Shown: one piece after another, positions 24,901 to 38,300 of the stretch
Layout: every line of letters begins with the position of its first letter
How positions within the stretch are numbered: position 1 is the first letter of the stretch
From: Volvox africanus
Taxonomy: Eukaryota; Chlorophyta; Chlorophyceae; Chlamydomonadales; Volvocaceae
DNA length: 64,000 nucleotides
Direction: 5' to 3'
NCBI GenBank assembly: GCA_030268105.1
Contig: BSDZ01000015.1
Coordinates: 2,321,501 to 2,385,500 of the forward strand
The notes under the pieces: generated by a model
Told to the model about the DNA's origin: nothing
The model's input: only the letters and a program-made list of their open reading frames with translations
Database searches by the model: none
Made by a program: the position numbers and the translations under genes

Positions 24901-25926
24901 GAGCTGTCCGTACAGGTGGGGCCAAGTTTATCATTTTACTGCGGATGCTGTTCGAACGGTACGCAGAACCTACCCATCTACCGGCTCTTTACTTCAACAT
25001 CTTCCTAAAAATATTTTTATTGTTATCATTATTATTCCCACGTCAACCTTCCTGATGTGATTCGTGATATGTGTTGTGATGTGATGGCTTTCTCTGCATG
25101 TATCATCCACGTGTAGTTGCTGCGCACCACATCACTAGGTGGAAATGGCCTGGTTGGGAAATGTGGTGATCGTAAAGAAGTTCTGCTGGGCACATGACCC
25201 TAGCCTTGCTGGGCACATGACCCTAGCCTTGCTGGGCACATGACCCTAGCCTTGCTGGGCACATGACCCTAGCCTTGCTGGGCACATGCAGACGCCCATC
25301 ATCAGGCGGGAGAACCCTACTGACATGGTGGACCTGCTTGCATTGGCTGTGAACTAACCCTACGTAGCAACTTGTCCTTCTGTCTTTTGCGCTGGAAGAA
25401 CAACAACTTTGGGGGGCTTCATTTTAACATTCCTACACATACATTTACACACAAGCTCCCCTGGCACAAAATGTATGCCCCTTCTGTGAAATCTACCGGG
25501 CCGTCCGGGCCAGTGCACGAGGCAAAGGGCCTTGAACCAGGGCTAGTCTCTATTGTAAACCCTTGAACCCCCCTCATTGGGCTAGTCTCTGTAACCCCCC
25601 TCATTATACTACTTGTATCTCTATTATATCTACCCCCATCAAATACCTGATTAGAAGGTTTTCGGATAATTCGTAATCTCGGATCGATATTTACCCGTAG
25701 ACACCCCAGGAACCTACAACTTGTATCATGCATCACCAGTATTCAGCCCGAGTAGTCCCAGCCAATTTTCCCGGTTACTGCTTCTGAGGTCCAAACTACT
25801 CTTCTGGTTACGTGAAAGTAACTGGTTACCTCAAAAAAACACTGCTCGGGACAGGTCGACAAGGACTGGCGTGACAGCAAGGAGGCCCTCAACGCGTACG
25901 GCTACTTCAACCCCATGATGGTCTGA
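21951..25926 (+). CDS. ERA: organellar Era-type GTPase with KH domain
   Basis: Era binds the 3' end of small-subunit rRNA and helps mature the small ribosomal subunit; plant copies act in plastid or mitochondrion. Six exons: 21,951-22,859; 23,212-23,307; 23,534-23,590; 24,145-24,186; 24,721-24,915; 25,855-25,926. All are in phase 0, giving 456 residues. The first ~160 residues are a basic, variable extension with a plausible targeting leader ([20 protein letters not shown]). The GTPase domain has G1 GKPNAGKST (about 168-176), switch [12 protein letters not shown]3 DTPG (215-218), G4 NKAD (278-281) and G5 SAE (308-310). The KH domain follows, with [16 protein letters not shown] and [10 protein letters not shown], ending [14 protein letters not shown]. 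The ATG at 21,951 opens the frame. Plastid versus mitochondrial targeting cannot be decided. A possible alternative terminal exon is listed separately. Confidence 0.95.
23180..23208. repeat. (TTGG)n microsatellite abutting a splice acceptor
   Basis: About seven TTGG/GGTT tetranucleotides run directly into the CAG at 23,209-23,211 that begins Era exon 2. The repeat occupies the place of the polypyrimidine tract. Confidence 0.92.
24285..24346. repeat. (GGAT)15 microsatellite in an Era intron
   Basis: An almost perfect run of about 15 GGAT units in Era intron 4 (24,187-24,720). It creates opposing low-complexity frames of 70 codons on both strands, which are artefacts. Confidence 0.97.
25184..25288. 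repeat. 23-bp minisatellite in the last Era intron
   Basis: Four identical 23-bp units beginning TGCTGGGCACATGACCC start at 25,184, 25,207, 25,230 and 25,253. A partial fifth starts at 25,276 and diverges after CACATG. Identity between units is complete, which points to recent expansion. It lies in Era intron 5 (24,916-25,854). There are no spacers between units, so it is not a CRISPR array. Confidence 0.97.
25292..25357 (+). other. possible alternative terminal exon of the Era gene
   Basis: Directly after the minisatellite, an acceptor-like CAG (25,289-25,291) precedes 21 codons and a TAA. The frame reads [20 protein letters not shown] plus Asn. The phase (0) matches the donor at 24,915, so splicing here would give an Era protein that keeps most of the KH domain but loses the conserved [14 protein letters not shown] end. 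The codons look protein-like, but I recognise no family and a chance frame of this length is easy. Confidence 0.2.
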
Positions 25927-28534
<2,608 letters not shown>

Positions 28535-29331
28535 ATGCCGCCCAAAGGTCAGAGAGGGTTGTGGCCAAAGTTTACTCCACCGGCGGACAGTTGAATGCCT
28601 GGATCTTTTACAGGAAACGATGAAATGCATGATGATGATGACGTGGACTTGTGCGACGGTGAAATATTGGTACGTGGAATTTGCGGGAGGGTGAGGCCGT
28701 GCTGCTGCTCCTGACGTGCTCCCTCTGCGCTATAGGACGGGGATGAGGAAGACATTGATATCGTAGACGACGGCAGCAATCTCAGTGCTGAATCACGGCG
28801 ATTCGACTGTATTGTTGGGGCTCTTGAAGGTAAGTCCGCTGTCCTAGAGCAGGGAGGACGCAGCTGACTCGTGCGTTTCTTATTTCAGATGTTATAATGG
28901 ATCCTGAGTTTGAGGAACTCAGAGAGGGATTTTGCCGCGAAAACTGTCAACACTTTGAGGTGCGAACGGATAGGCAAAACTACGCCTGCGACACTTCCGG
29001 CACGTCAACTACGCGACGCCTTTTGCAGGATTCGGACGAGAACAAGCTCATTTACACCGATATTTTTAACAAATACACGGAGCTGGTGGAGAGCACGATT
29101 GACAAAAAACTGAAGCAGGCGGTCCCGGGGTTTAGCATGCAGGAGTTCATGTCGTTACTTGAGTCGCACAAGGATCACCTCATGTCAGAAGTTTTCGATC
29201 TGCTTCTCTCTCTAGCGGACTTTGAGGCCTTCAAGGAAGTCATGCTGTCCTACAAGCGCGACGCGAGCGAGGGCCCGACCTTTGAAATCAACTGCACGCC
29301 TCTCCGTGTCTACGTCGAGGTGGGAGATTAG
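28535..29331 (+). CDS. ARL2BP: ARL2-binding protein / BART-domain protein
   Basis: ARL2BP (BART) binds GTP-loaded ARL2/ARL3; these GTPases act in tubulin folding, ciliary traffic and mitochondria. Five exons: 28,535-28,547; 28,614-28,669; 28,736-28,829; 28,889-28,959; 29,029-29,331. All GT-AG and in phase, giving 178 residues. The first coding exon is only 13 bases (MPPK plus one base). Residues about 5-45 are acidic (MHDDDDVDLC, DGDEEDIDIVDDG). The helical BART domain follows: RFDCIVGALEDVIMDPEFEE, NCQHFEDSDENKLIYTDIFN, VPGFSMQEFMSLLESHKDHL, then EVFDLLLSLADFEAFKEVML. These match the family's sequence order closely. Length is close to human ARL2BP (163). CFAP36 shares the BART domain but is longer with a coiled-coil tail, so ARL2BP is the better call. 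Confidence 0.93.
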
Positions 29332-31686
29332 GTGCCTGCGCTGCCTTTCCGATCAGTCAATTTAGGCATGTCTGGGGCTAGCATCATAATACCGACGGAA
29401 TGACCACGAGGGGTATGGTCCTCAACTGGTGAGCTGTTCCTATGGCCAGCCATGCTGCGGTTGAGGTGTAACTTGGTCGTATGTGCTTCCGTGGACCCCA
29501 TTCCGTAGGAGCAAGAGGATGGCGACGCACGGCCAGACTTGGACCGAACACTTCAAATATCTCCTATAGGGGCAGGGCCAAAAGCCAAGCGGTGATGCGT
29601 GGCCGCTGCGTACTGCTATCATGGTGGCGCTTCGACAATCAACGCCTCTTGAACTAAGCCGGGTTCCTTGCTTGCATTGTCGGAGTCTGGCTTGTGGAGA
29701 GCGGCGCCATAGCCGTGCGAGCTGGTAGCTAAATGCGGGCCCGGCGCCAGCATATTTGTATGCGCGCAGGGCGCTTACGTAGCGGGGTAAACGAGTCCAT
29801 ACTAACGGAACCGTCTGCTTTAGCATGTGAAAGTGCAGCGCGCCGCTTGCCCATAGCGAAAAGGGCAAATCGATGGGGTTCGCACAAGATGCACGCATGT
29901 GTGTAGTGTACTTGGGCGTTTTTATGGGTATCTCCTGAGCGCGAGGGGCCTGTACCCAATCGCATCCTTGCAGAGTGTGGGGTTAGCATGGACGTGCATC
30001 CTAGAGGAGAGCTGTTACCTCGTGCTGTTTCGCCTGTTATGACGGCAGCTAGTGCAACGCTGTTTTGATGGACAACAAGGCGCGCACGCGTGGATGTGTT
30101 TCGGCAACCTTTCTGTCATCTTCTCCGCTTAGACATGAAGGTGCCGGGGGTCCATCGACCTGGGTCACACACCGACGCGTTTTAGTCAGACTCGGGGCTG
30201 GGCTTTTCATCTCACACGGCCTACCCCATAGTGCCGCATCCATCCCAGTCCTTTAGTGCAGTTTCCCGTGATTCCCCACCCAGCAGCGTAAGCAGCAACA
30301 ATCCAGGCCGCTCCTGTCCGCGTGGCTTGGTGCGCAGCACCGACAGCACACAGGGTATCATGATGCGCGCGATGATGCACCGTTTGGTGCAGTTGTGCGG
30401 GACTTTGCCTACGTCTCAAATGAATGATGAAGTAAAAACGGTGCGTTAAAATGGGTACTTAAGGGAAGTTATTGTCATCCACGGCATTTGACCTTCGGCA
30501 TCGGGGATGGCATTGTGCGCTGAGAATCTGCGGGGTTACGGACTTGTTTGATGGAGTCCAACCACCACTGGCTTGGCGTGGGGGTTGTTCATCGAAGTCT
30601 TATTCGTGCTCGTTCAGGTGTGTCGCTCAGGAGCGCGTCGCACCAATATCGGCTCTGGGCAACTAGGTGAAGAAAACGCAGGCAGCGATGCTTGATCTGT
30701 CTATGCTGCCAGTAAGGCATCGCGAGCCAGTTTAGGGGTTTTTTGGTCTTCATGTTTGGTATGGGATATCCATGGTTGATGCTGCGTGGTCCATGGAGTC
30801 ATGGGTGGACGTTAAAAGGGCTGTGCAAGCCGTAACATCGTACAAGGGAGATTGTATGGGGGGAGAGCTCGGTAACAGCAACAGCAGCAGCTTCGGGGTG
30901 CCATGCGGGATATACGCTGAGAATTTAGAAATTTAAGAACTGCGTCAAGGGGTGTTAGTATCACAACGACGACTTGCAGCGGATATCATGATATTGTGGT
31001 TTTGAGGGAGTTTGCGAGCGCGTAACTTTTAGTCCGCCATATCTCACGGGCAGCGGCTGCATTGCTTGACAGCGGTGTCAAGTGTGGTCCAGTATGTATG
31101 CACCCGAACTGAGGGGGAGAGGCCGCAGCGCTTCTTTTGGGAAAAATACTTGCTTTGTCGCCGGATTGGCGACGACGAACGGCTTCAATGTAACATGTAA
31201 CGTGACCTCATGCGATGGTTATATTGTGTTCGTGAGTGACGCACGATTGTATCCGGAGTTCTGATTGTACCCTAAATGAGCTGTGGTCACAAACATCGAC
31301 AAGCAGCTTACCTCTGTCATAACATTTACCTCGTTTCAGTAAGTATATATCTTAATAAGGTATTGGAGTTCTCTTGGTTCCATTCTTTAATAAGGTTTTC
31401 ACGACGAGGGCAAAAACATGGTATCGGAGCGCATGTTTAACACTCTCGTGCTCGTGCGAATATGCTATCGGATTTCCACGTATTGAATTACTGAGTGAAT
31501 GGTATGCGATGCTAGCTGCTCACTGGTTTCAGGCATACGGAATACCGTTATCCATTCGTGCCCGGGACGTACACCTCTGCCTCTTAGGATGAGTGCACAT
31601 CGTGCATGATTGATATTTCAATAAGCTATTAATTTGTTAATAGGTATCTTAGTAGGAATTCCTTTTTACGTGAACGCGAACTCAGC
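29332..31686. other. intergenic region, ARL2BP / ATG3
   Basis: About 2.4 kb between two plus-strand genes. TGTAA, a chlorophyte-type poly(A) signal, occurs at about 29,467, 136 bp after the ARL2BP stop. A 152-codon minus-strand frame (29,440-29,898) has no recognisable feature and lies antisense to the expected 3' UTR. I see no convincing gene. The plus strand is T- and G-rich (30,721-30,780, counted by hand: A9 C8 G19 T24). Confidence 0.4.
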
Positions 31687-34476
31687 ATGAACGTCAAACA
31701 TACTCTTCACACGTTATTCAAGTCAGCTGTTGAGAAAGTTGCAGCACCACTCTCTAAAAGTCAATTTGAAGAGAAAAGGGTGCGTTGTTATTGCTTAACT
31801 AAAACCCTTGTTGGTTCCAAAGGGTCATAAGTGGTCTTCCGGTGCAGGTTCTGACTCCCGAGGAATTTGTCGCCGCTGGAGATTATCTTGTCCATGCATG
31901 TCCGACATGGTCCTGGTGAGTTCGTCGTGTAATGTGTTGCGACGGCGCAGTTTTGTCGAGCACTCCCTCCGGAATAAAACGAATGGCCTCGTTATGCTTT
32001 TCGTCTGCTAATGTTGGAGGAATGGATGGGCAGGAGCCTTCGCATGCGATTGCCTCGTTTGTTCGTGTTGCCGCAGGGAGGGCGGTGACTCCAAGAAGCG
32101 CAAGTCCTATCTCCCCGCCGACAAGCAGTTTCTGGTGACGCGAAATGGTGAGGGAGCTCCATCTCTTAGTCCATACCCGTTCCGCAACATTTTCCTCGCA
32201 GTCCTGAGACCCAGATGGGCACGGAGCAGCAGCAGCCGCACGACTGGCCAGCGTCAGGTCCAGTTAGATATGTAACATACAAATTGGTCCTAGTGGATCT
32301 CCTGTGTCGCATGCACCCATGTCCGTCCATCTTTTTGTCCTATTCACGCGGACCCGCCGGGAACGCACTTTAGGCTTCCCGCCAGATTGAAAGCCCTCTT
32401 CTATTGAATGTCGCACCATCCGATGTGTAGGACGTGCTCCCTTTTCTCTCCCCGAGGCGTCGTTTCCTTGATGCCATGTCCATACCTTGCTTCGCGGATG
32501 AGCTCTCGACCCTCCCCTACCCCGTTCCCCTGGTCCACGTGAAACCCCCTCCGCGCAAAAACACACGACAAATCCTCGTCCGCCTGAACCCCTCTGTTTC
32601 CAGTGCCCTGCCTCCGTCGCGCTGCGGACATTGAGGGCGGCTATAACCCCAACTCAGAGTTTGCGATCCAGGGGGAGGACGGCTGGGTAGCCACGCACGC
32701 GGACCCAACTCCTGGTGGCTCCGGGGGCAAAGGGGAGGAGTACATTCCTTCCATAGACGACGAGGACGGCGGAGCAGCGACGGCGGGGGCAGCGACAGCG
32801 GCCGGGGTTGGCGCTAATGGGGGCAAGGTCAAGGAGGGCGAGAAAGACAAGGACGGTGATATCCCGGACATTGGGGACTTAGAGCTGGACGAGGAGGACG
32901 ATGAGGTGCGGCAACGAGACCGGGGAATGCTTTTATTGGCCGTCAGAAAGCGTCTTAATAACGGACAGTCTTCGGTCGAAAGGGTAAGGCCTACGCCCCG
33001 CCCTGGCCTCTTCTCTCCTGACAGGCTGTCGCACCCAGCGCCTCTGCCCCGGGGTACCTCTGCGCCGAGGAGCCCGCGGATAACATCGTGCGAACACGCA
33101 CGTACGATTTGTATATGACGTACGATCAGTACTATCAGGTAGAATCGCTTTAGCTTGCGCTTCTGTAAGGTGAATCTTACACTTCGGTTATGAGAACACC
33201 ACTAAACTTTTGCCGAAAATGATATTTGCGTCGCTATCTTCGACTTCTTATGCTGTTTGTCGAGTTTACCGCTCATGCCGTAGATATTATGACCGTAGGC
33301 CGAAGACAAAAGTAAAATGTCTAAATCCAAAGGAAGTGTCCTTAAAACCAAATAACACTATCATATTTACGAGCATTCCAATTAATATAGTATATGGTAG
33401 AGTTTTTACGATATATTGCATCAACACATTTACGACAGTGGCGGGTGCCCAGTCAGCTGTAGCGTTGTTTTTTCAAGTCCCAAAGGCGTTCACTTCACAC
33501 ATAGGGGACTACTTCATTACTAGTGGCGCTCGACGGCGTTTGTCCCGCCCCGTCTCCCCCCGTCTCGGGATTCTAAACCCCGACGTTGTTCGGCACCGAG
33601 GGGCGCGGAGCGCAGATTTGCACATACGCACACATACATGCATACATACATGGGGATCTGTGTGTGTCTGTCAGGCTCTTGCCAGGTCAGTTTCGGGTTA
33701 GAGGAGAGGATTCCCCGTCCTTTGAGCAGCTAGGTGTCCCCCGTTTTCTGTTGGGCGTTTCTGTGGTTTCTTGGTGTCCCTGAGTGCTCTGTAAGTGGCC
33801 AGGCGAGAGCCTCTGAGGGCTCGCTGGCCCTAGTGAGAGGGGGAGCACGTGGCAGGACAGACAGACAAAGCCACGTGTTCCTCCCCTGCGCTGGGTATCG
33901 GTTCCTATCGGAGGTTCCTGTGTACAGGCTTCGGGTCCTTAGGGTTTTAGGGGGGGTCAGCGAGAGAGGTCTTTCCTTTTTGTGCAGTTCAGGTGTCTGC
34001 GGGGCCAGCTTTGGGTGGGGCCGGAAGGCTTTCTAGGGGGGCGCCAGTTCGGCTTGTCATTCCCCCCTCCGCCTCTTGTTGGGTTCTTCCGGCTTGGCTG
34101 TGTAAGGGTGTGCTTTCCTGCTGGTGTTTCTCCTCTTGAGGGGATCTGTGTGTGTCTGTCAGGCTCCTGTCAGGTCAGTTTCGGGTTAGAGGAGAGGTTT
34201 CCCCATCCTTTGAGCAGCTAGGTGTCCCCCGTTTTCTGTTGGGCCTTTCTGTGGTTTCTTGGTGTCCCTGAGTGCTCTGTAAGTGGCCAGGCGAGAGCCT
34301 CTGAGGGCTCGCTGGCCCTAGTGAGAGGGGGAGCACGTGGCAAGACAGACAGACAAAGCCACGTGTTCCTCCCCTGCGCTGTGGCTCGGTCCGGTCAGGA
34401 CCCCCGGTGCTTGTCTTTGGAGGGCGAGTCGCCCACAGTGTAACACCCATAATATAATTACATGTGATTATATGGG

Positions 34477-34541
<65 letters not shown>

Positions 34542-35328
34542 CCCTTCCCCTATCATGCCTCGTTTATTCGTCTTGTCCCCCTTCCCCCTCACCTTCGTCC
34601 TCCTCCCCGACTGTACCTCTCACCCGCGCAGGTCCCACGTCTTTGGCTGGTGGGCTTCGATGAATCTCGTAAGCCCCTTCGGCCCCAGCAGGTGATGGAG
34701 GACGTCTCGGAGGAGCACGCGCGCAAGACCATTACCGTAGACCCGCACCCCCACCTGGCGGGGCTCTCCGCTGCCTCCATCCACCCCTGCCGCCACGCAG
34801 AGACAATGAAGAAGCTGGCGGATAACCTTCTGGAGGCAGGCAACGAGTTCAGAGTGGATCAGTGAGTGCGCCCTCCGCCTTGCTCCCCGTCGCCCTTCCG
34901 GTTTCCCTACTCCATTCACAATCGTGTTTCCCTACTGCTTCCCGCCACCCTCCCCTCCCCTCCCCTTGCCTCCCCTCCCCTTGCCTCCCCTCAGGTATCT
35001 GGTGCTGTTCCTCAAATTCATTGCGTCTGTGGTGCCCACAATACAGTAAGTACTGGCAGCCGTACCAGGCACGGGAAAGACAAGGAAAAGAAAAAGAGTG
35101 CAAAGATTAATTGCTATCATCATCATCATCATCATTATCCATACCACGTTCAATGACTTTGACTTTTATATTGTCCATAAGGCCTTGCTGAGGACGAACG
35201 GATTATCGGCGGAACATCAACCCAACATCAACCTTCTTACATTACTTCAACGGTCCTTCTGCACTCTCTCCCGCTCCTCTTTCCTTATTTGCAGGTACGA
35301 CTATACAATGTCCGTCGGGGGGGCTTGA
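31687..35328 (+). CDS. ATG3: autophagy-related protein 3 (ATG8-conjugating E2-like enzyme)
   Basis: ATG3 accepts ATG8 from ATG7 as a thioester and transfers it to phosphatidylethanolamine during autophagosome formation. Eight exons: 31,687-31,779; 31,848-31,915; 32,077-32,147; 32,604-32,905; 33,025-33,138; 34,632-34,861; 34,995-35,045; 35,295-35,328. All phases close, giving 320 residues, normal for the family (about 310). The N-terminal helix ([15 protein letters not shown]) is the membrane-sensing segment. [60 protein letters not shown] and GFDESRKPL are conserved blocks. The catalytic Cys lies in SIHPCRHAE at about residue 269. The C-terminus ([20 protein letters not shown]) is intact. The flexible region around residues 80-170 is acidic and Gly/Ala-rich. 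Intron 5 (1.5 kb) contains a 242-bp direct repeat and a (GA)30 tract. Confidence 0.97.
33652..33893. repeat. 242-bp direct repeat, copy 1
   Basis: Copy 1 of a 242-bp unit in ATG3 intron 5. It begins GGGGATCTGTGTGTGTCTGT and ends CTCCCCTGCGCTG. It matches copy 2 with six substitutions and no indel by eye (about 97.5 % identity). The two starts are 488 bp apart. No terminal inverted repeat or coding capacity was seen. Confidence 0.97.
34140..34381. repeat. 242-bp direct repeat, copy 2
   Basis: Second copy, separated from the first by 246 bp of unrelated G/T-rich sequence. The high identity points to a recent segmental duplication, or to members of a dispersed repeat family inserted twice. Confidence 0.97.
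34479..34538. repeat. (GA)30 microsatellite in an ATG3 intron
   Basis: A perfect 60-bp GA run about 90 bp upstream of the exon 6 acceptor of ATG3. It generates Arg-Glu frames that are not coding. Confidence 0.97.
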
Positions 35329-38300
35329 CGGACAGACTCGGGGACGTGACGTGGCGGTAAAATGACGTGGCGTAGCGCAACCGTTGGTTCCCGGCCATCA
35401 AGGCCCTATTTAGGAAAGCAGAAAAGGAACGACGACGACGACAACGACACGAGCTTCTGGTTGATAGGTCGCGGTCGGCTTCGTGCGGTAATTCGTGCTC
35501 TCGTACGGCCACATACCGCTCCTGCTGCGGCCGCGCCCAGCGGTAGGCTGCGCGTTGCACTTCGTTATCTGGGTGGGTCGCACCGATGCATGATCCGGCT
35601 TGGAGCGCCTGTTCCGGGACTATGCGGAGGTCTGTGCGGAGTAGCCATGCGGATCAATCCGAGTCCTAGTGGGGGCTTTGGGGCTTTGCGGCGTGCACGG
35701 GAACAATTGCGAGGAGATAGTAAGATCGTAACGCGCAGCCTACCGCTGGACGCGGCCGCGCAGCTGTCCTTGGGGTTACCAGGGGCTATGAACAGACGAG
35801 GGCATAGAGAGCACAACCAACCGGGAAGACGCCATAGACAGATATGAGACAGATCGGGTCGGGACAGAGAAGCTGCTGGGGATCATGCAGGGCGATATAG
35901 GGGACCTCTTTTGCCAAAGAAGCCTAGGCGAAAGCTGACATTTGTGATGTCCGGTTCTCTTCGGGGACGTGGGGTTGGGGGAATGTTGGGGCTAGGCCGG
36001 CGGGAAAGGTGAGGGCCAGGCGGGGGAATGGGGATTACTAGCGGCCGTTGTCTTAGTCATCATTGTGTTGTGTTTAGGAAGCTTATGTGGTTCAAGGCAG
36101 GGAGACTGGTTATTGCGGCTAGTGAAAACATGGCTCATTTGTTTTGATGGGGGTGAATTCATTGGAGCTCGAAGGCGGCTGTTTCGTTTCTAGTTAGTTC
36201 CGAAAGCCTACTGGACGTTATTTTACGTTTTGTATTACCAGCCTTGTAACGCTGAGTAATTAACATTTTGTAATTCCGTTCTTGTGCTTTACCGTATCTC
36301 GCTCTTTTGATCGCTTCCTGTCGTCCAGGTCACACTCGTAGCCTATGGCACACACATATTGACACGGTTACGGTGGCACGATTTCAGCCTTGTGCCTGGG
36401 CATTTATGTCGTACCTTCAGGAGCTCTTATAGGTCACGCTTTCGCCGTACTACTTTCACTCAGACATGTCGCTGGCACCATCTAGGCGCTGACCACTTAT
36501 GCCGGTATGATTGAAAACCGTTCTTGTAGGGCCATGAGTGTTGACCCCGCGATCGCTTCCACTTGCTGTACAATACCGTATGTCGTATGTGCGTGCGTGT
36601 GTTATGAGCGAGAAAGGGACAGTGCTGAATAATAAAATATACGAAACATTATAAAAGAATACCGGCGTACCTGTGTGTAGCTGGGATTTGTTGGTGCCCG
36701 GTGTTATTTCCCTGGCACTTGGGCCTTACATCGCCATGCTTATGCCCTTGGGCTGCAGAAGCGCTATTTACTGAGGGGGACAGAGGGGGCCTGGTCATTA
36801 ATATGTACCGTCTGGAGGGCGAGGGACGTAGAGGGAGCTGAATCGTTCTCGACTATGGTATCTCCGCATTACGACACCAAACCCGGTACAGTACGGTACA
36901 GCGGGTTGCGTCGGTTACTGATTGCGGCAACCAAGGGAGGGGCACCAACCGTCAAACGTCCTCTTTTGATAAGAGGACTTTGGACTATCGTCGTTTCAAA
37001 CGATGTCATATCATTTGCATCGGCTTCAGCCGCAATAAGTGAAAAAATGATGTTGTGTTTTGAAAGCTTCTGCAAGTTCACTGCGAAAAGCTTGAATGGA
37101 TAGGGATGGATCCCTTGCGCTAGCAGAGCTTACGATGTCCAACATGCCATCTCAAGCTCAGATAATATGAGAGGTCGCCTGTAGTTGCCCACACCGTCCA
37201 GGCAACGGACGGGTAGCAGCGATTGCCATACCAATGGAAACATAAACAAATATGATCCATGATGTGGATGCAGCATAATGGCCAATCATTTGTGAAAATT
37301 TGGATGTAGAATTGCATCTACGCTTTCACGTATGGCTTATGCCAACACGCGCAATTTATTGCCCTTGGAGGTATCATGTGTCATCGTGATGCTGGTGTCG
37401 GCCCTGAGATGCATACAAACCCGGGAAGGCAGAAAGGACCGCAAACAGTCTGAAGGTTTCGCCGGAACCATGTATGTCTATCTGTCGTGTCTGTGCTGGA
37501 GTCACATGAGCAGTGCGACGCTTCCTCACATTCCTTTTTTCTAGAGAATCGGCTTTTGCTTATTGATGAAATCCTGGACGCACCGGCACACACGAGAGTG
37601 TGCCTTAAACACAATCCTTAAACACCATGCTACTTCACCGATGCTTCACTACGTACACTTATATCCGGTCCAGAAAACATTTTTTTGTTTTCCGGACACC
37701 TCCCCCGTTCACATATAAAACCTCTTGCACGTCGGTATTGATGCTAGACCATCCTTGTTCCCTGGCTACCTAAACCGGGGTTGACGTAGGCCCTTCCTTG
37801 CCCGGAAAGGATCATAGAGAAGACCCGAAATGGTCTAGGCCGGACATCCCGAGGTGATTGTACGTGGGAAGTGCTGTAAGGGAAAACTGTACAAATGTAC
37901 CGGGTTCAGTGTACGGGATCGCCGCAGGCCCATTCAGACATTTTCGTTCATGAAAAATCACAGGTAATTAGCAACCACCAACTATGGCAAGCTGATCGCG
38001 CTTTTGTGGATTTTCGATTAATGCAGCGAACCGCGAACCTGTACGGCGGCCCGGCTGCGGTAAATGCGTCGTGTGAGTGTGACTAAAATGGTTACGAAGT
38101 ATTACCTTTCCAGTACCTCGCGTGGACGTGCGGCCTTATTTCAATGATTATCAGCAAACTTGAACATTTTTTGCAATTCAGTGGTTGGGTACGTCCTTGA
38201 GCAGGTAAGAATGGAGTCAGATGGTTTGGGACTTCGTTCGTCCCCTGCATTCTGTCCAGTCGTCTGCGTCTTTTAGGACACCGTAGTTATCAAAAAATGA

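Noticed and set aside
25184..25288. CRISPR-like array
   Set aside because: The units are adjacent with no spacers and the sequence is a eukaryotic intron; it is a minisatellite.
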